A stretch of DNA of 64,000 bases from the NCBI GenBank assembly GCA_047967505.1, contig CM106541.1. The stretch is one strand, 5' to 3'. Within the stretch, counting starts at the first letter, position 1, and each line of letters begins with the position of its first letter. Under the pieces are notes generated by a model. It ran no database searches. It saw nothing but the letters and a program-made list of their open reading frames with translations, and was not told where the DNA came from. The DNA comes from Dipteris shenzhenensis. Its lineage: Eukaryota; Polypodiophyta; Polypodiopsida; Gleicheniales. The translations under genes and the position numbers were made by a program. This document shows, one piece after another, positions 24,564 through 35,301 of the stretch.

Positions 24564-26150
24564 ATGATACAGAAAAGGATTTGTCCGATAGAAAAAATTC
24601 ACTTATTTCTCACAGGTGGAGCTGGCAAAGGCAAAACATGCCTTCTATTTCTTATAGTCCAAGGCTTGCTACGGTTTTACAATCGAACTCTTTCAAGTGT
24701 AGATTATGAACTGCTGGATGTATTAATGTTAGCTTGCATAGGAAAAGCAGCTTACAACATGAATGGATGCCAACTCTCTTTAGTAAGAAAACCTATCATC
24801 AAATATGTCTTTAACACTTGAAATTTGGGTAACACATGAAAAAGTTACATTAATTTGAAAGGAGATGAGTGTATTTTTTGTTTTACCCCCCCCATCCAAA
24901 ATACCCCCCTTAGGCCTCACATATTATGAAAAATATGTACAAAGTCTAAAAATCTTGCATATTTTTCAAGGTATACACCTTATATTTTGTGGAAGGGGGA
25001 CATTAAATTTTCATATTTTGCCCTTGCATATTTGAAATTTTGAAAGGAAATCCATGTTTATTATATATGGACCTTGTCCCTCCATACCCTGGATTTTGGA
25101 CGAGGGTAGTAACATATTACATATTGAGTTGGCACGCCAGGCTCACTATACACTCCACCTTGCATTTGCCATTACAAACAAAACCTTAACCTCCCTCTCA
25201 AGAGAAAAGCTCGACACGGTGATTCATCTTTGTGAACAAGTACAACTAATCGTGTTTGACGAGATTTCACTAGTGGAAAGATGAACTTTAGATTTTGCGG
25301 ACCTCCGTATGAGAGCTTTCAAAAGAAATCATGCGGAATACTTTGAAAATATTGACATCATCTGCTGCAAAGATTTATATCGGGACAAACCAGTGAAAGT
25401 CAGCTAGGTATTTAAACCAAAGAAAGACTCATTGCAAACAGTTCCAAACACATATGTTATGAGCTCCTAAAAACAATGTGACAAAACAACTAATTCATAC
25501 AAGTGCTGAACTCTTTCAGGAAGTGTACACATATCACCGAACAAATACAATACATCAACCAACGTTGCGTCCATGACCCACCACAAGACCATACTTTCCC
25601 CCATCTTTACTATACCAATCTTGAAACAAACAAACATAACGACAAAACTTTCCAGACAATATCAGGTAAAGAATACAACATTAGAGAATCGGCACGTTCA
25701 CTAACAACAATCCAATTTTATCTAAAATACTACAAAATGCTAAAGCAACAAACAGACTACGAACAATTATTCAAATTAAAGGAATGTTGGTTGAACTATG
25801 TGCAAGAAACATCAATCAACAAGATGGATTAGTAAATGAAGCAAATGGTGTTTTCATGGGCATGCCCACTTATCAAAATAATGACATTGTATGCATTCAA
25901 TTTCTACAAATAGGGAATGAAACCTGACAAAGCAACTTCCACGCATACACAACCACCATCAATTGCAAATAAATACCAATATTCCGAATTACAAGGGAGG
26001 TCCAAATTGTCCCTTCTAAAGTGAACATCCTCACTCGACAACAATTTCCGATTCAAGCAGTTGCTGCTAGAACAATCCACAGAGTAACAATGGATAAACT
26101 AGCATTCTCACCAGTATGAATTCGGACACACGGTCTTGCATAACAACACT
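24564..26150 (+). pseudogene. Helitron Pif1-like helicase region
   Basis: The helicase unwinds donor DNA in rolling-circle transposition. Seen here are Walker A as FLTGGAGKGKT (24610-24642; the usual T is a K), a G-K-A-A-Y-N block (24740-24765), Walker B as LIVFDEISLV (25247-25275), and a D-L-R-x-R-A-F block with a D-I-I-C-C-K-D-L-Y-R segment (25295-25385). Then come a segment aligning as helicase motif IV-like sequence with H-L-Y-Y-T-N (25503-25680), a D-G-L-V-N-E-A-N-G-V-F block (25820-25860), and the C-terminal RQQFPIQAVAARTIHR block (26035-26085) followed by L-A-F-S-P-V. About 290 bp of unrelated sequence (24822-25110) splits the domain between the G-K-A-A block and Walker B. Multiple shifts and stops. 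Confidence 0.8.
24822..25110. other. Insertion inside the Pif1-like region
   Basis: The peptide is lost after the G-K-A-A-Y-N block and resumes at 25111 with H-I-E-L-A-R. The intervening DNA is AT-rich with two runs of C (24886-24893 and 24902-24907) and has no coding likeness. Neither TIRs nor a clear target duplication were seen, so local rearrangement is as likely as an insertion. Confidence 0.45.
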
Positions 26151-26159
26151 CTCACGTGT

Positions 26160-26930
26160 AAAAAACACAGAAAACCTCTACTTACTTCAACCACTCCAAC
26201 AACAACATTTCTTTGTAGATAGAGACGGTCATGATGAGATGAAAAGAATGACAACTCAATCAAGATGGGAAACCCTAATTAATAGAGTCCAACAAAACAC
26301 CGACGCAACTGTACTGATACAATCTTTAAACACTAGGTTATTACAAAATAACAGAGACAACATACAAGCCACAGAGACACTAATGAACTCCGATATTATT
26401 TGTTACAAGAGACCAGAACTGAAGACTGCAAACCGTATCTCACGCGAAATTTCTAGTATATAAACAATCGCTCGAGTTGCACCCTCGTACAAAACAATGT
26501 TCTCATTAAAAAAGCGAAGAAAATTTCTCTACATAGAAACGAGATCACGATGACTCGTGTCAACACAAAACACAACTTTTGAAATTTTAAACGTATACAA
26601 ACCACCATCCAAACGGGCGAAAATATTCTTTCAATTGCTACACAGAACACTATCAACAACTCCTACCACAAAAAATGTCATTCTCATAGGAGACTTCATG
26701 ACATGCTTCAACAAACAAAAGAGTCACAGATGTTACAAGAAATTATGAACATTTCCAACTACACACACTCCAATGCCATCACATCACAACCATATACCGA
26801 ACACAATTAGATCCTATTTGGAGTAACATACCTAACATAAATAACCATTGTGGATCTACATATGCATATTGGACAGAAACCCACATTCCATCAAACATTT
26901 GTTACTACTTAAGGACACTCCATAATAAAA
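26160..26930 (+). pseudogene. AP-endonuclease-like (EEP) C-terminal region
   Basis: Following the helicase in the plus direction are LIQSLNTRLLQNNRD (26320-26365) and L-M-N-S-D-I-I-C-Y (26380-26410), which fit the first conserved block of exonuclease-endonuclease-phosphatase proteins (the N in LN). Then come NVYKPPS (26590-26610) and VILIGDFM (26680-26700), where the usual catalytic G-D-F-N has M for N. Last is an IxSNIPNIN / YWTETH-like block (26815-26890), matching the D-H-I-W and D-H-K end region in degraded form. Such a domain is typical of Helentron-type proteins and of non-LTR elements; its position directly after the helicase favours the first. Frames are broken near 26465 and 26550. 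Confidence 0.6.
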
Positions 26931-26972
26931 ACGGACAAAAAATAATACTCCACAACTCATGCATCTACAAAT

Positions 26973-27086
26973 ACAACTTCAACACATGTAAAACATAAAA
27001 CCAATGCTATTTTAAATTACAATATATACACTTTACAATGGGAACTAAACATATACACAAACAAATCAATATAACATTATGTTTGG
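26973..27086. repeat. Right ~115-bp direct repeat of the Helitron
   Basis: Same orientation as 19612-19733, with about 80-85% identity by eye across 110 bp. It begins just after the endonuclease-like block. Typical Helitrons lack long terminal direct repeats, so this may be a subterminal repeat, or the trace of two tandem insertions. Confidence 0.8.
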
Positions 27087-27230
27087 TTTTCTCTGCTCGT
27101 TTAGTGGGAAGCACTTTGCTTTGTGCAACCCTAGTTTGGTGGAGTTTTCTTTGTTCAATGCCCATCTGTCTTTGCCCCCATCTTTCTAGTGCTTCACGCA
27201 GTCTTATGCCATCATCCACTCTCGCTCTAG

Positions 27231-27570
27231 GTCTTCGGTCATCCATTCTCAACCTTGAGCTTACGTCTAGTCTTCGCGGTACCCGATTCTATCATTCCAT
27301 CCCACCTCGTCTCAAGTGCTCCTCTCATGGAGAACAAACCTTTGCCAACGTTCTCTCTAGGTCTTCGATCATCCATTCAACCTTGAGCTTACGTCTAGTC
27401 TTCGTGGTACCCGATTCTATCATTCCATCCCGCCTCATCTCAAGTGCTCCTCTCATGGAGAACAAACCTTTGCCAACATTCTGACTTCATTTCTAACATT
27501 TCTCACATACTCGTGGAGAACAAACCTTTGCCAATGTTCTGACTTCGTAACTAACATTTCTCACATATTT
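27231..27570. repeat. 128-bp and 58-bp tandem repeats
   Basis: A 128-bp unit (CTTGAGCTTACGTCTAGTCTT is at 27254 and 27382) is present twice. Its tail block TGGAGAACAAACCTTTGCCAA is then repeated with a 58-bp period at 27456 and 27514. The copies are almost identical, so expansion is recent. It follows directly on the right repeat of the Helitron. Confidence 0.85.
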
Positions 27571-30240
27571 AAGTTCCCTAATATTTGCTTGTTTGTACTT
27601 GTCATTCCAAGTACCTATGGTTACCCAAGTTCTGAGAAGTTGTACATCCTCATTGATACCAATCTCACTCGGTTGAAAGAAACAATCCATTCATTGACAA
27701 CATAAATCCTTGAGCACTCAACTTACAACAATGCCCTCGTGGCTAGAGGCTTTGTGTTCACTCAACATGCACACCTCTACTTATAGTTGGCCCCACTATG
27801 ATCACCAAACCTTGGAGGTCTTTTTCCCTCCTCATTTGGTACTCAGTTGTGCAACCTATCAATTGTTCTATGCGCCAAGTACAACTAGGGATGCAAACGA
27901 AAAAGTCACCAAAATTGAGCATCAACGTACTACTGAAAATGTTGGAACGCAGTCATAGATGTATAGAGATGTTATGCAAAATAAGCACTTAAGAATTAAA
28001 TTGACTATTGAACGAAATGTCAAGTTTTATTATAAACAAGGCTCTAGGCTTGATTACAAGCAACCAATAGCTGCGTAGATAGTGCTCTCTCCGTGACTGT
28101 GCGGACACTTTCCTCTCAACCACTTTTGCACAATCATGCAAAAATACAACCAAAAAACACCACCTTCAAAGTCCATCTTCTCCTATTTAAGTCTTGCCCA
28201 CACTAAGTCATCGTTGCTCCTTAAATAAGATTCATTTGTGCATATTCCTTCTTTCGTCTGTGCATATTCCACCCAAACCATGATCAACTAGTCGTTATCC
28301 GCCACTTTGCTTGCACTTGCTTCTTGAATATCTTGTTGTGTACTAAAGGTTCTTGCATGCTCAACTTCCAAGCATCGCCTACCACCTCGACCATGTTTAC
28401 ATACTTTCCACGTGTTCCAAAAGTCAACATCATCCAACTCGTCATGTATACTCAAGCCACCAATTGTGTTAGTAACAATCAATTCATGAATCATCACATC
28501 AACTAATCCCAACACAATTACACCTAATATACAAACATCAAAATATACAACACATCTGGTTGCAAAAACGCCGACCATCTAACTTGCTAGAACACAAGTA
28601 CAATTATACATCCCCAACTAAGCCACGCAAAGCATCCATTAAACCCCCACTACTCTAAAAAATTTGCCATGGTCCACATGATTATAATATGAAATCCCTA
28701 GTAATTGATGTAAAAAAACAATTTTCGTAACAAAAACCACAATACAAATACTATCGAAAAAATTTTAAAAAATACAAATTTTAAAGAAACAAGTGTAGCA
28801 AGTAAGGAATTAACTGACATTTATAAAAAGTAAAGTGCATAGCACGCTTAGCAAGAGAAGACCATTTGCATTAAAGAAAAGATGAACATTACTAAACTAC
28901 CTAGTCCATTATATGTGTAATGAAACATACCAAACTCTTGTGCGAAGGACCGTCGACCATTGAAAAGTAAACTTGTGATCCAAAACTTTAAAGATGAAAA
29001 TATGAACGTCTTTTCAACACTTGCTGAAATATATTCCACACACATCTCATAATCAACTATAGCTCTCTACTTTAATAAAAAATCTTGAAAAATAATGCAT
29101 CTAAGTCTCGGTTAAAAAGTAACTTGTGATCCAAATTTTGAAAGATGAAGATGTACAAATGTCAATTACAACTTTTTATTTATAATAAAAAATGTTAAAA
29201 ACTGATGCATCTAAGTCTCTATCAAGCTTATAGAATAAAATGTCAAAATCACAATTGTTTGGAAATGACTCCAAAAGTTAGCACTCTCTCAAGATGGCTT
29301 CATTAAACTTTAAAACTCATCATTGTCAATATACTTCTCTATAAGGAGTGTACTTCTCATTCTCCATGAAACATGCTTGTAAACAAACAAATCGTGCCAA
29401 ATTAGACAGAATAAGACAAATTGAATCCAAACCTTAGGTACACTTGAAAGAAAGATTCACATTTGAGTATCTTTTACTCCAGAAGTGAGGATACACTCAA
29501 AATAGCTTCTTGTCCTCATCATCGTACTCATCTATTAAAAGCATTGTATTACCTTGCTTGACAAAAGCCAAAATGCTCCAAAATATTTCGATACCAAACG
29601 AGAGGCAAGGAGAGGACATGCATCAACAAGTTTTAACCCTTTGAAATCAATCTCCTCATCTCAAAAAATCTCATCCAATTTCTTCTTCCAAGCTAAAGGC
29701 ATCCTCCATCGTTGATTCTTCCAGCCACACTTGATGTGCAAGAAAAGAGAAACATTTTGGAAAATCTCAAGCTTTTTAGTTGGAAATTATTTGAAATGGA
29801 GAGAAAAGCTTAGAAGAGGAAAGAAGTGATGAGATTCCAAGGGATAAGCATTCAGAACAGAGGGCAAGTATCATCTCTCTTATAAATTTGAAATATCATC
29901 TTTCATAAATTTGAAATCTTGGAAGAAAGGAGGCAAAGAGAGGCAAACTTGTAGCAAAGAGGTGGGAGAAACAAGGCGAAGAGATGGGACAACTCTTATC
30001 AGAGAAGGGAAGTCGCAAGGTCACCATGCAAAAAGGCCTTCCAAAGGTGAGAAAGAACAAAGGAAAGAGCTTCTTGCTCAAAAGGCTGGAAGAAATTTGT
30101 GATCCGTATTCGAGAAATAAGAGAGATCAAGGGTGCCCAAAAAGGGGAAATGAAAGGGAGCTGCTAATTGGATGGGAGGCATTGATTTCAAGAGAAAAGG
30201 TTCAAGTAAAAAATTTGGTTGGGAATTTTGGGACACTTCA
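27571..30240. other. Intergenic, no gene recognised
   Basis: AT-rich DNA with short frames only. A Lys/Arg/Glu-rich frame at 29911-30268 stays open on the plus strand but has no motif; the purine-rich DNA explains its composition. No repeat partner was found within the window. Confidence 0.5.
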
Positions 30241-30610
30241 AAAACGTGATATGAGCTATGTAGACTAAGACTGGCGTTCGACACTGAACAGTGGTCAAAT
30301 GTTGATGTGAATCCTTCTGGAAATTATTTGGCTAGTTTTGAGAGCGAGCAACAACAATGTGAAGACAAGGATATATGGTCTCCCTATGTTTATATGTTGA
30401 ATACAGATGCATAGTTGGTATACAATGTTCATCGACAACCACCGTCATTTTTCTTGATAGAAGCAGTTGGAGCCGTGTGGATAGATTTCTCAAGGAAGGC
30501 CAAAGGTACGATTCTTGGATTTTTGGACAATCAAATTTATGGATCATGCTCGAATTGGTTAAAAAGGCCTGCAATACTAAGTCCTTTGCAAGTCCAATGT
30601 TGGAGCTGAT

Positions 30611-30948
30611 GGTTCATTGTCCCACCTTTAAGCAAATCAAGAGAGCATAAGGACATAAAGCCTGAACACATTAGGGGCAACATAGTCTGCTGTGTGCATC
30701 AGATATTGATGCCACGTGGGCAGATCTCAATGTCCATGAGGGCTGTAACGAGGTCGACACCGACACGTGGGCAGATCTCAATGTCCATGAGGGCTGACGG
30801 TTCATTGTCCCACCTTTAAGCAAATCAAGAGAGCATAAGGACATAAAGCCTGAACACATTAGGGGCAACATAGTCTGCTGTGTGCATCAGATATTGATGC
30901 CACGTGGGCAGATCTCAATGTCCATGAGGGCTGTAACGAGGTCGACAC
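30611..30948. repeat. Exact 150-bp direct duplication with nested 38-bp copy
   Basis: 30611-30760 and 30799-30948 appear identical base for base. The 38-bp spacer is itself a partial copy (CACGTGGGCAGATCTCAATG onwards). The period is 188 bp. Lack of divergence means either a very recent event or an assembly artefact. Confidence 0.95.
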
Positions 30949-31179
30949 ATGGGCTGACACACAGACAGAAAGAAGGGCCGCTAGCATCATGGTGTTGGAT
31001 CTGAGGCTGATATTGGTTAGAGGGGAGGCTGCCAGATGGGCAGCAAAGCAGCAAGAAAAGGAATCTTATGTGGAACCAATCCCAATGAGCTGGACTGCTA
31101 AGTTCTAACAGAGCATTTGTTGAGGAGGAGACTTTGTGAGAGGTCCACCACATCACTCTGTCGAATAAAAAGCTAGCAA

Positions 31180-31967
31180 GATGTCACCATCCAAAATCTT
31201 CTCTCGAACGAAGTGATATTGTTTCTCTATATGCTTGGTCTGGTCATGGGATACCGGATTCAGGAGATCATCTGGGCAGTCATGGCACTCTATGGGAGGG
31301 TCTCAGGTAGGGTTCGGACTGTTACAGAATGGACAGAGGAGATCATGAGCACCATGGGGTCAAACAAGGGTGTCCTTTATCACCAACCTTGTTTGGCCTC
31401 TATGTAGATGAGCTTAAGACCTTTATCAGAACCCTAGGAGGGACTAGCTCATCTCTATCCGTTCATTGCTTCAGATAGTTCTATCATTGCTTCAGATACT
31501 TCTATACGCAGATGATGTGGTCCTATTATCTTCTTCAGCAGAGGGTCTCCAGCAACACTTACACATACTTTTTGTGAGACACGTGACTTGAAGGTCAACC
31601 TTGGTTTTACCAAGTCATGATCTTTAACACATCTCAAGCAACCATGCACAGAGAGGATTTTACCTTGGATTAGTTACTAGTAGAGGTGGTTGCATCCTAC
31701 ACATACCTGGGGGTCCTCTTCTCCGGCCCGATCTTTACAATGAAACCAGCGCTACAAGCTCGATCAAGCAGGGGGTACAACGCACTGACCAGACTCAAGC
31801 AACAGTGCTTTCACTGTCACTTCCATGACCCTCAGACCAAGTCTCTCATCTTCGACTCTCTGGTTCGACCCACAGATATATATGGGAGCCCGCCTGATCT
31901 ATCGGAGACGGAGTGGGCTCGTGTTAGGAGGCTTCAAGTTAGAGATGGTGAAACCGGCCTTCAATAA
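31180..31967 (+). mobile_element. LINE reverse transcriptase fragment
   Basis: Non-LTR retrotransposon RT. In order: a MALYGRVSGRVRT segment (31280-31320), GVKQGCPLSPTLFGLYVDEL (31357-31416, RT block with the conserved QGxPLSP), the catalytic YADDVVLLSS (31502-31531), then YTYLGVLFSGPIFTMK (31698-31745) and S-L-V-R-P-x-x-I-Y-G (31857-31890). The frame shifts at about 31355 and in the 31430-31690 stretch, and it stops shortly after R-V-R-R-L-Q-V where the sequence turns into LTR-like repeat A. The upstream part to 30960 may be more of the same element. It was probably cut by insertion of the LTR element. Confidence 0.8.
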
Positions 31968-33299
31968 TTTAAAGGGCAGTTGAGCTAACAGATAACCAGC
32001 CAACACTGTTACATCAACAATTCAGCAAAAATACACCTGAATGAATGGCAGCTAGAGTGCCCCTACACCAAGACAGACACAGATTGGCCCCAAAACCTGG
32101 CGCCCCTTTTGGTATTTCTTTACTTAAGTGAGAGGCCCTGAAAAGCAGGCTACATAAAGGATACATTCTTTCTTGCATCTGGGGCACATACCCAGCATAG
32201 CCTCTGCTGTTCACTGCTCTCACCAACTCTGGCAATAGGCCTCCGTTCCTTCTCCACAAGCTTGCACACAACCCGGATCTCTCACTGGTAACCACACTTG
32301 GCCACACAGTTCTCGATAGCTGTCACTATTGCCCAAGTAGCCAATTATCTGCTCAAAGCAAAAAAAGAAAGCATACAGGAGCTTTCTCCACTATTCAGGG
32401 CCACCACTCCCTATAGTCTCTCACCCTATGGGCAGCATACATCCTGATACTTCCATGTTTCCCATAAGTGAACTTGCATCACATCACAACAAACACTACG
32501 GCAGTCACACCTGTACCATCCCTCTCGGGGTTCCAATAATACTTTCCAACTCAAGCATGGATTCGCGACCCTTGCCTATTCAGCAACAAGGCTGTACCAA
32601 ACATGTGCCCTCTACCTAAATCCACTTCCTGCATGTGACCCACCTCCTGGGGAAACCAAAAATATATTTCTACACAAAACAAGGTACCAGCCAAAAGCTT
32701 TGGAACCTCTTGTGAAGCTGCCTTTCGTGCATTCACTTGACTAGAAGTCCCTCTTGTCCTTGCACTCAGAGCATTCCACATTTCCTCAAGCATCAATGCC
32801 CCTAACTTCAGCCCTGCTAGGCTCTGCCTTCATCAAGCAAACTAGAAGCATCCAATTCTGTCCCAATCTATCACATCAAACCTCAGGGCTGTTACTAGCA
32901 AAATCCATACTGAAGAGATATTGGATCACACAGGTCCCAACTCATAGAGCTGGCTGTGCATTTTCTCTCTCTCTTTTGGAGATTCCTTAGCTCGTGCATG
33001 AGCTGGGTTGGTGGCTCCGAAGTTGTGAATTAGTGCCTTATGCCTTCATTTGGGAGTTTGAGCACATCATTGGTCTTGTGTGCATTCGTTGACAGGCAAG
33101 GTCCTCCACCAGCAGGTGGAACCCATCATACATGTATCGCGCTTCCGAAACACACCTCGTGGCCCAAAACAAGGGTCTTGTGACCAAACAGCAAGCTCGA
33201 CTGCATCAGGAAGAGTCACTTGGGACCCTCAACCCTCTCCAAGGGCACAATTGCTAAGGGTTCTAGCACATCAAATAACCCACAACCTTGCTCCTTGCT
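31948..33299 (-). repeat. LTR-like repeat, copy A (probable 3' LTR of a Ty3/gypsy element)
   Basis: Starts TGAAACCGGCCTTCA and runs about 1.35 kb to the shared ending CACAACCTTGCTCCTTGCT. It is homologous in direct orientation to copy B (35239-37837). Since the pol relic between the copies is on the minus strand, A would be the downstream (3') LTR. Inside it the 163-bp segment at 32939-33101 is inverted relative to B. The outer boundary on the right is unsure by 10-20 bp because the likeness runs past the nearest TG/CA. Confidence 0.7.
32939..33101. repeat. Segment in opposite orientation to copy B
   Basis: This 163-bp block is the reverse complement of 36973-37132, while both sides are colinear between the two LTR-like copies (TTGGATCACACA on the left, CCTCCACCA then AGGTGGA on the right). 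It marks a clean microinversion in one copy. Confidence 0.85.
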
Positions 33300-33639
33300 T
33301 TCCTGAGGTTCTGCCCACCCCTCTCTTGAAACATGGCAAGCATCCCCAATAGCATCTGAATACATGTGAATATACCATGATTAAAGCATGTATTACAAAC
33401 TATCCCAATATATAAGATTGTTCAAAGCCTAGGGTAGCACTCCATATACACTACAAAAACCTCCTAGCGACTAGTACACCGATCAGAGAAATCCCAAGGC
33501 AAATATACTGTCAACACGGAGTATCTTAGAGTGAACATACAATGTCACCAAGTGACCTCCAGATATCTAAGCCTCTCTCTAACAAAGAGACAAAGGTACT
33601 ACCTCTCTATTGAGCAAACCTGTGCTCTATAAGCCTAAA

Positions 33640-34461
33640 GGAGCCACAACCAAAGTCTAGAAAGCTTCCAAGTAAAGCTATAACAACTGAGGTGTATCTG
33701 CAAGATCACCCTCTTCCATCCACTTCACATATAATGGTGAATGATTCCAACCAGATGGCAGCGGGAAGCTTTACCTCTAACTTTCCTTCCCTAATGTGCC
33801 CATAACTACTTTGGAACTAAGATCTCATCAAGTTCCTCAACCTCTGGCTACACACAGAAGGCATAACCTCTAGCACATCTCCCTGGAAAGGTTTGAGAAG
33901 ATTCGCATTTCAAGCATTATGAATCCTCCAAAGATTTGGTAGCTTCAACCTGTAAGTTACGTTAATGATCTGCTAACATACGATGCAAATCCCTACAAAA
34001 GCATCCATCTCTTGTCACAAAGCTGGCCAAAGAAAGTCTCAAACTTCTTTCATTAAAGCATCATTACGTCGATGCTAAGCCTAAACTGCTTGCAACACCA
34101 GAGACAACCATGTATCTAAAGGAATCCATCTCTGAAGTATAATGGATGCTGCTGTCCATCAGACAACTGATCAAAGAGCCTTACAGAATCCTCAACCACC
34201 TCATGACTCAAGTTTCAACGCATAGGCTTCTCAGACAACCTAGTGACTAGTCTAAGTGAGGAAAATATCTCAAGGTACGGTGCTCTATCAGCATGGTGAC
34301 ATCAGCCCCTAGCGAGTAATGCTCCCACGCAGAAAGAGCATGAGTCACAGCCATCAACTCTTTCTCATACACTTGTACATTTCTTTCAGCATCCTGCAAC
34401 ATTCTACTCTCATAACAACAACCAGTCCATTCTACATGAGGATTGCACCAATGCTGTTCCT
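33640..34461 (-). pseudogene. Ty3/gypsy RNase H and integrase C-terminal relic
   Basis: Reading the minus strand from 34461: a CDVCRNSIGAILM start, then ESRMLQDAERNVQVYEKELM and A-L-x-x-W-E-H-Y-x-L-G-A, the RNase H region that follows RT in Ty3/gypsy pol (D-A/C-x2-x-I-G-A-x-L, then E-S-R-x-L and Y-x3-E-K-E-L). After a break come L-Y-F-R-D-G and then RLKLPNLWRIHN, NLLKPFQGD (33880-33960), the end of integrase, and REGKLEVK with a following W (33760-33800), reminiscent of the chromodomain-like tail. The central integrase D-D-E core is gone. Dead, internally deleted. Confidence 0.65.
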
Positions 34462-35079
34462 ACATACATCACAGTGGACAACAAAGGCCTGACCAACATT
34501 GCCATTAGCCATAGCGGGGTTTGCTATACCAGCCCCAGTACCCTGCATACCAAGCATGCCTACAGGAGCTCCCATAATGCCATGCATTTCATTTTGCATT
34601 CTTCGCTGCATGCCAGTATTTCCATTCATAACTCTCTGCATACCCCCAAGCATAATCCCTTGCGTACCTTGCATTCCATGCTGAAAACCAACAGGGTGAT
34701 TTCCAAGCATTCCTTGGCCATTCCCAGCTTGGCCAGTCATTGCTTGAAACACTGAACCACCACCAAAATATCATGGATGCATTGTGGGGTACCGAATGAC
34801 TTGTTATCCCTGATTTGCATGACGAAGACCATTGCCTTGGCCAACACCAGGACCATGAATAAACTGTTGCATGGGAGCACCTGTCCATTTGGAATAGCTC
34901 TTGGCTGTCCACTCAATGGCATAGGTCCATATGGCTGCCTATCGCTGCCTATCAGCATTCGGATCATCTTCAAGCTAAGCTCCCTCAAACAAAGATTGTC
35001 CATCTTGAGAGGACTCCAATCCCCTATCCCAATCTTGAGGACTCCTGTCCCTATCCCAATCCTCGTCACTATGTGACAT
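34462..35079 (-). pseudogene. Gly/Met/Gln-rich fragment fused upstream of RNase H
   Basis: In the same frame and orientation as the RNase H relic, but unlike any pol region. The minus frame starts MSHSDEDWDRDRSPQDWDR (35079), then an acidic DDPNADR segment, PMQQFIHGPGVGQGNGLRHA, and finally repeats rich in G, M, Q and N (34465-34750: GMQGTQGIM, MQRRMQNEMHGIMG). RS/RD dipeptides and the low-complexity GMQ region recall nuclear RNA-processing or coactivator proteins of the host. I cannot name the gene. It has four or so stops, then is open for 106 codons that run straight into the RNase H CDVC segment. It could be host sequence captured by the retroelement. Confidence 0.5.
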
Positions 35080-35301
35080 ACTTGCTGAATTGTCCTTGCA
35101 ACAATTCAATTACAGCAACCAATACTTGCACCTAAGACAACCAGAGGCTCACCTCCTTGAAGAAGATGGTGACGTCTCCTCACAAAGCAACCACGGACTC
35201 ACCCCCTTGAGGCACTTGGTGATGTGCTGGCAACGAAACCATGAAAACTGGCCTTCAATAAATTAAAGGGCAGTAGAACTAAGAGAGAACCCCACCAACA
35301 C

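Larger units (their letters stand above)
19612..27086 (+). mobile_element. Decayed Helitron-superfamily element with endonuclease region
   Basis: About 7.5 kb bracketed by direct repeats. Inside, in the plus direction and in the order of an animal-type Helentron/Helitron RepHel protein, are DUF6570-like sequence (duplicated), the Helitron_like_N Rep region, a linker, Pif1-like helicase motifs and an AP-endonuclease-like end. Frames are broken by tens of stops and shifts, so the element is dead. Flowering-plant Helitrons usually carry an RPA-like gene and no endonuclease; the endonuclease end resembles Helentrons described in animals and some other eukaryotes. The exact ends are uncertain because the repeats may be subterminal. 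Confidence 0.75.

Noticed and set aside
27038-27484. A 148-codon plus-strand frame
   Set aside because: It runs across a near-identical 128-bp tandem repeat just after the Helitron; no domain and no likely start.
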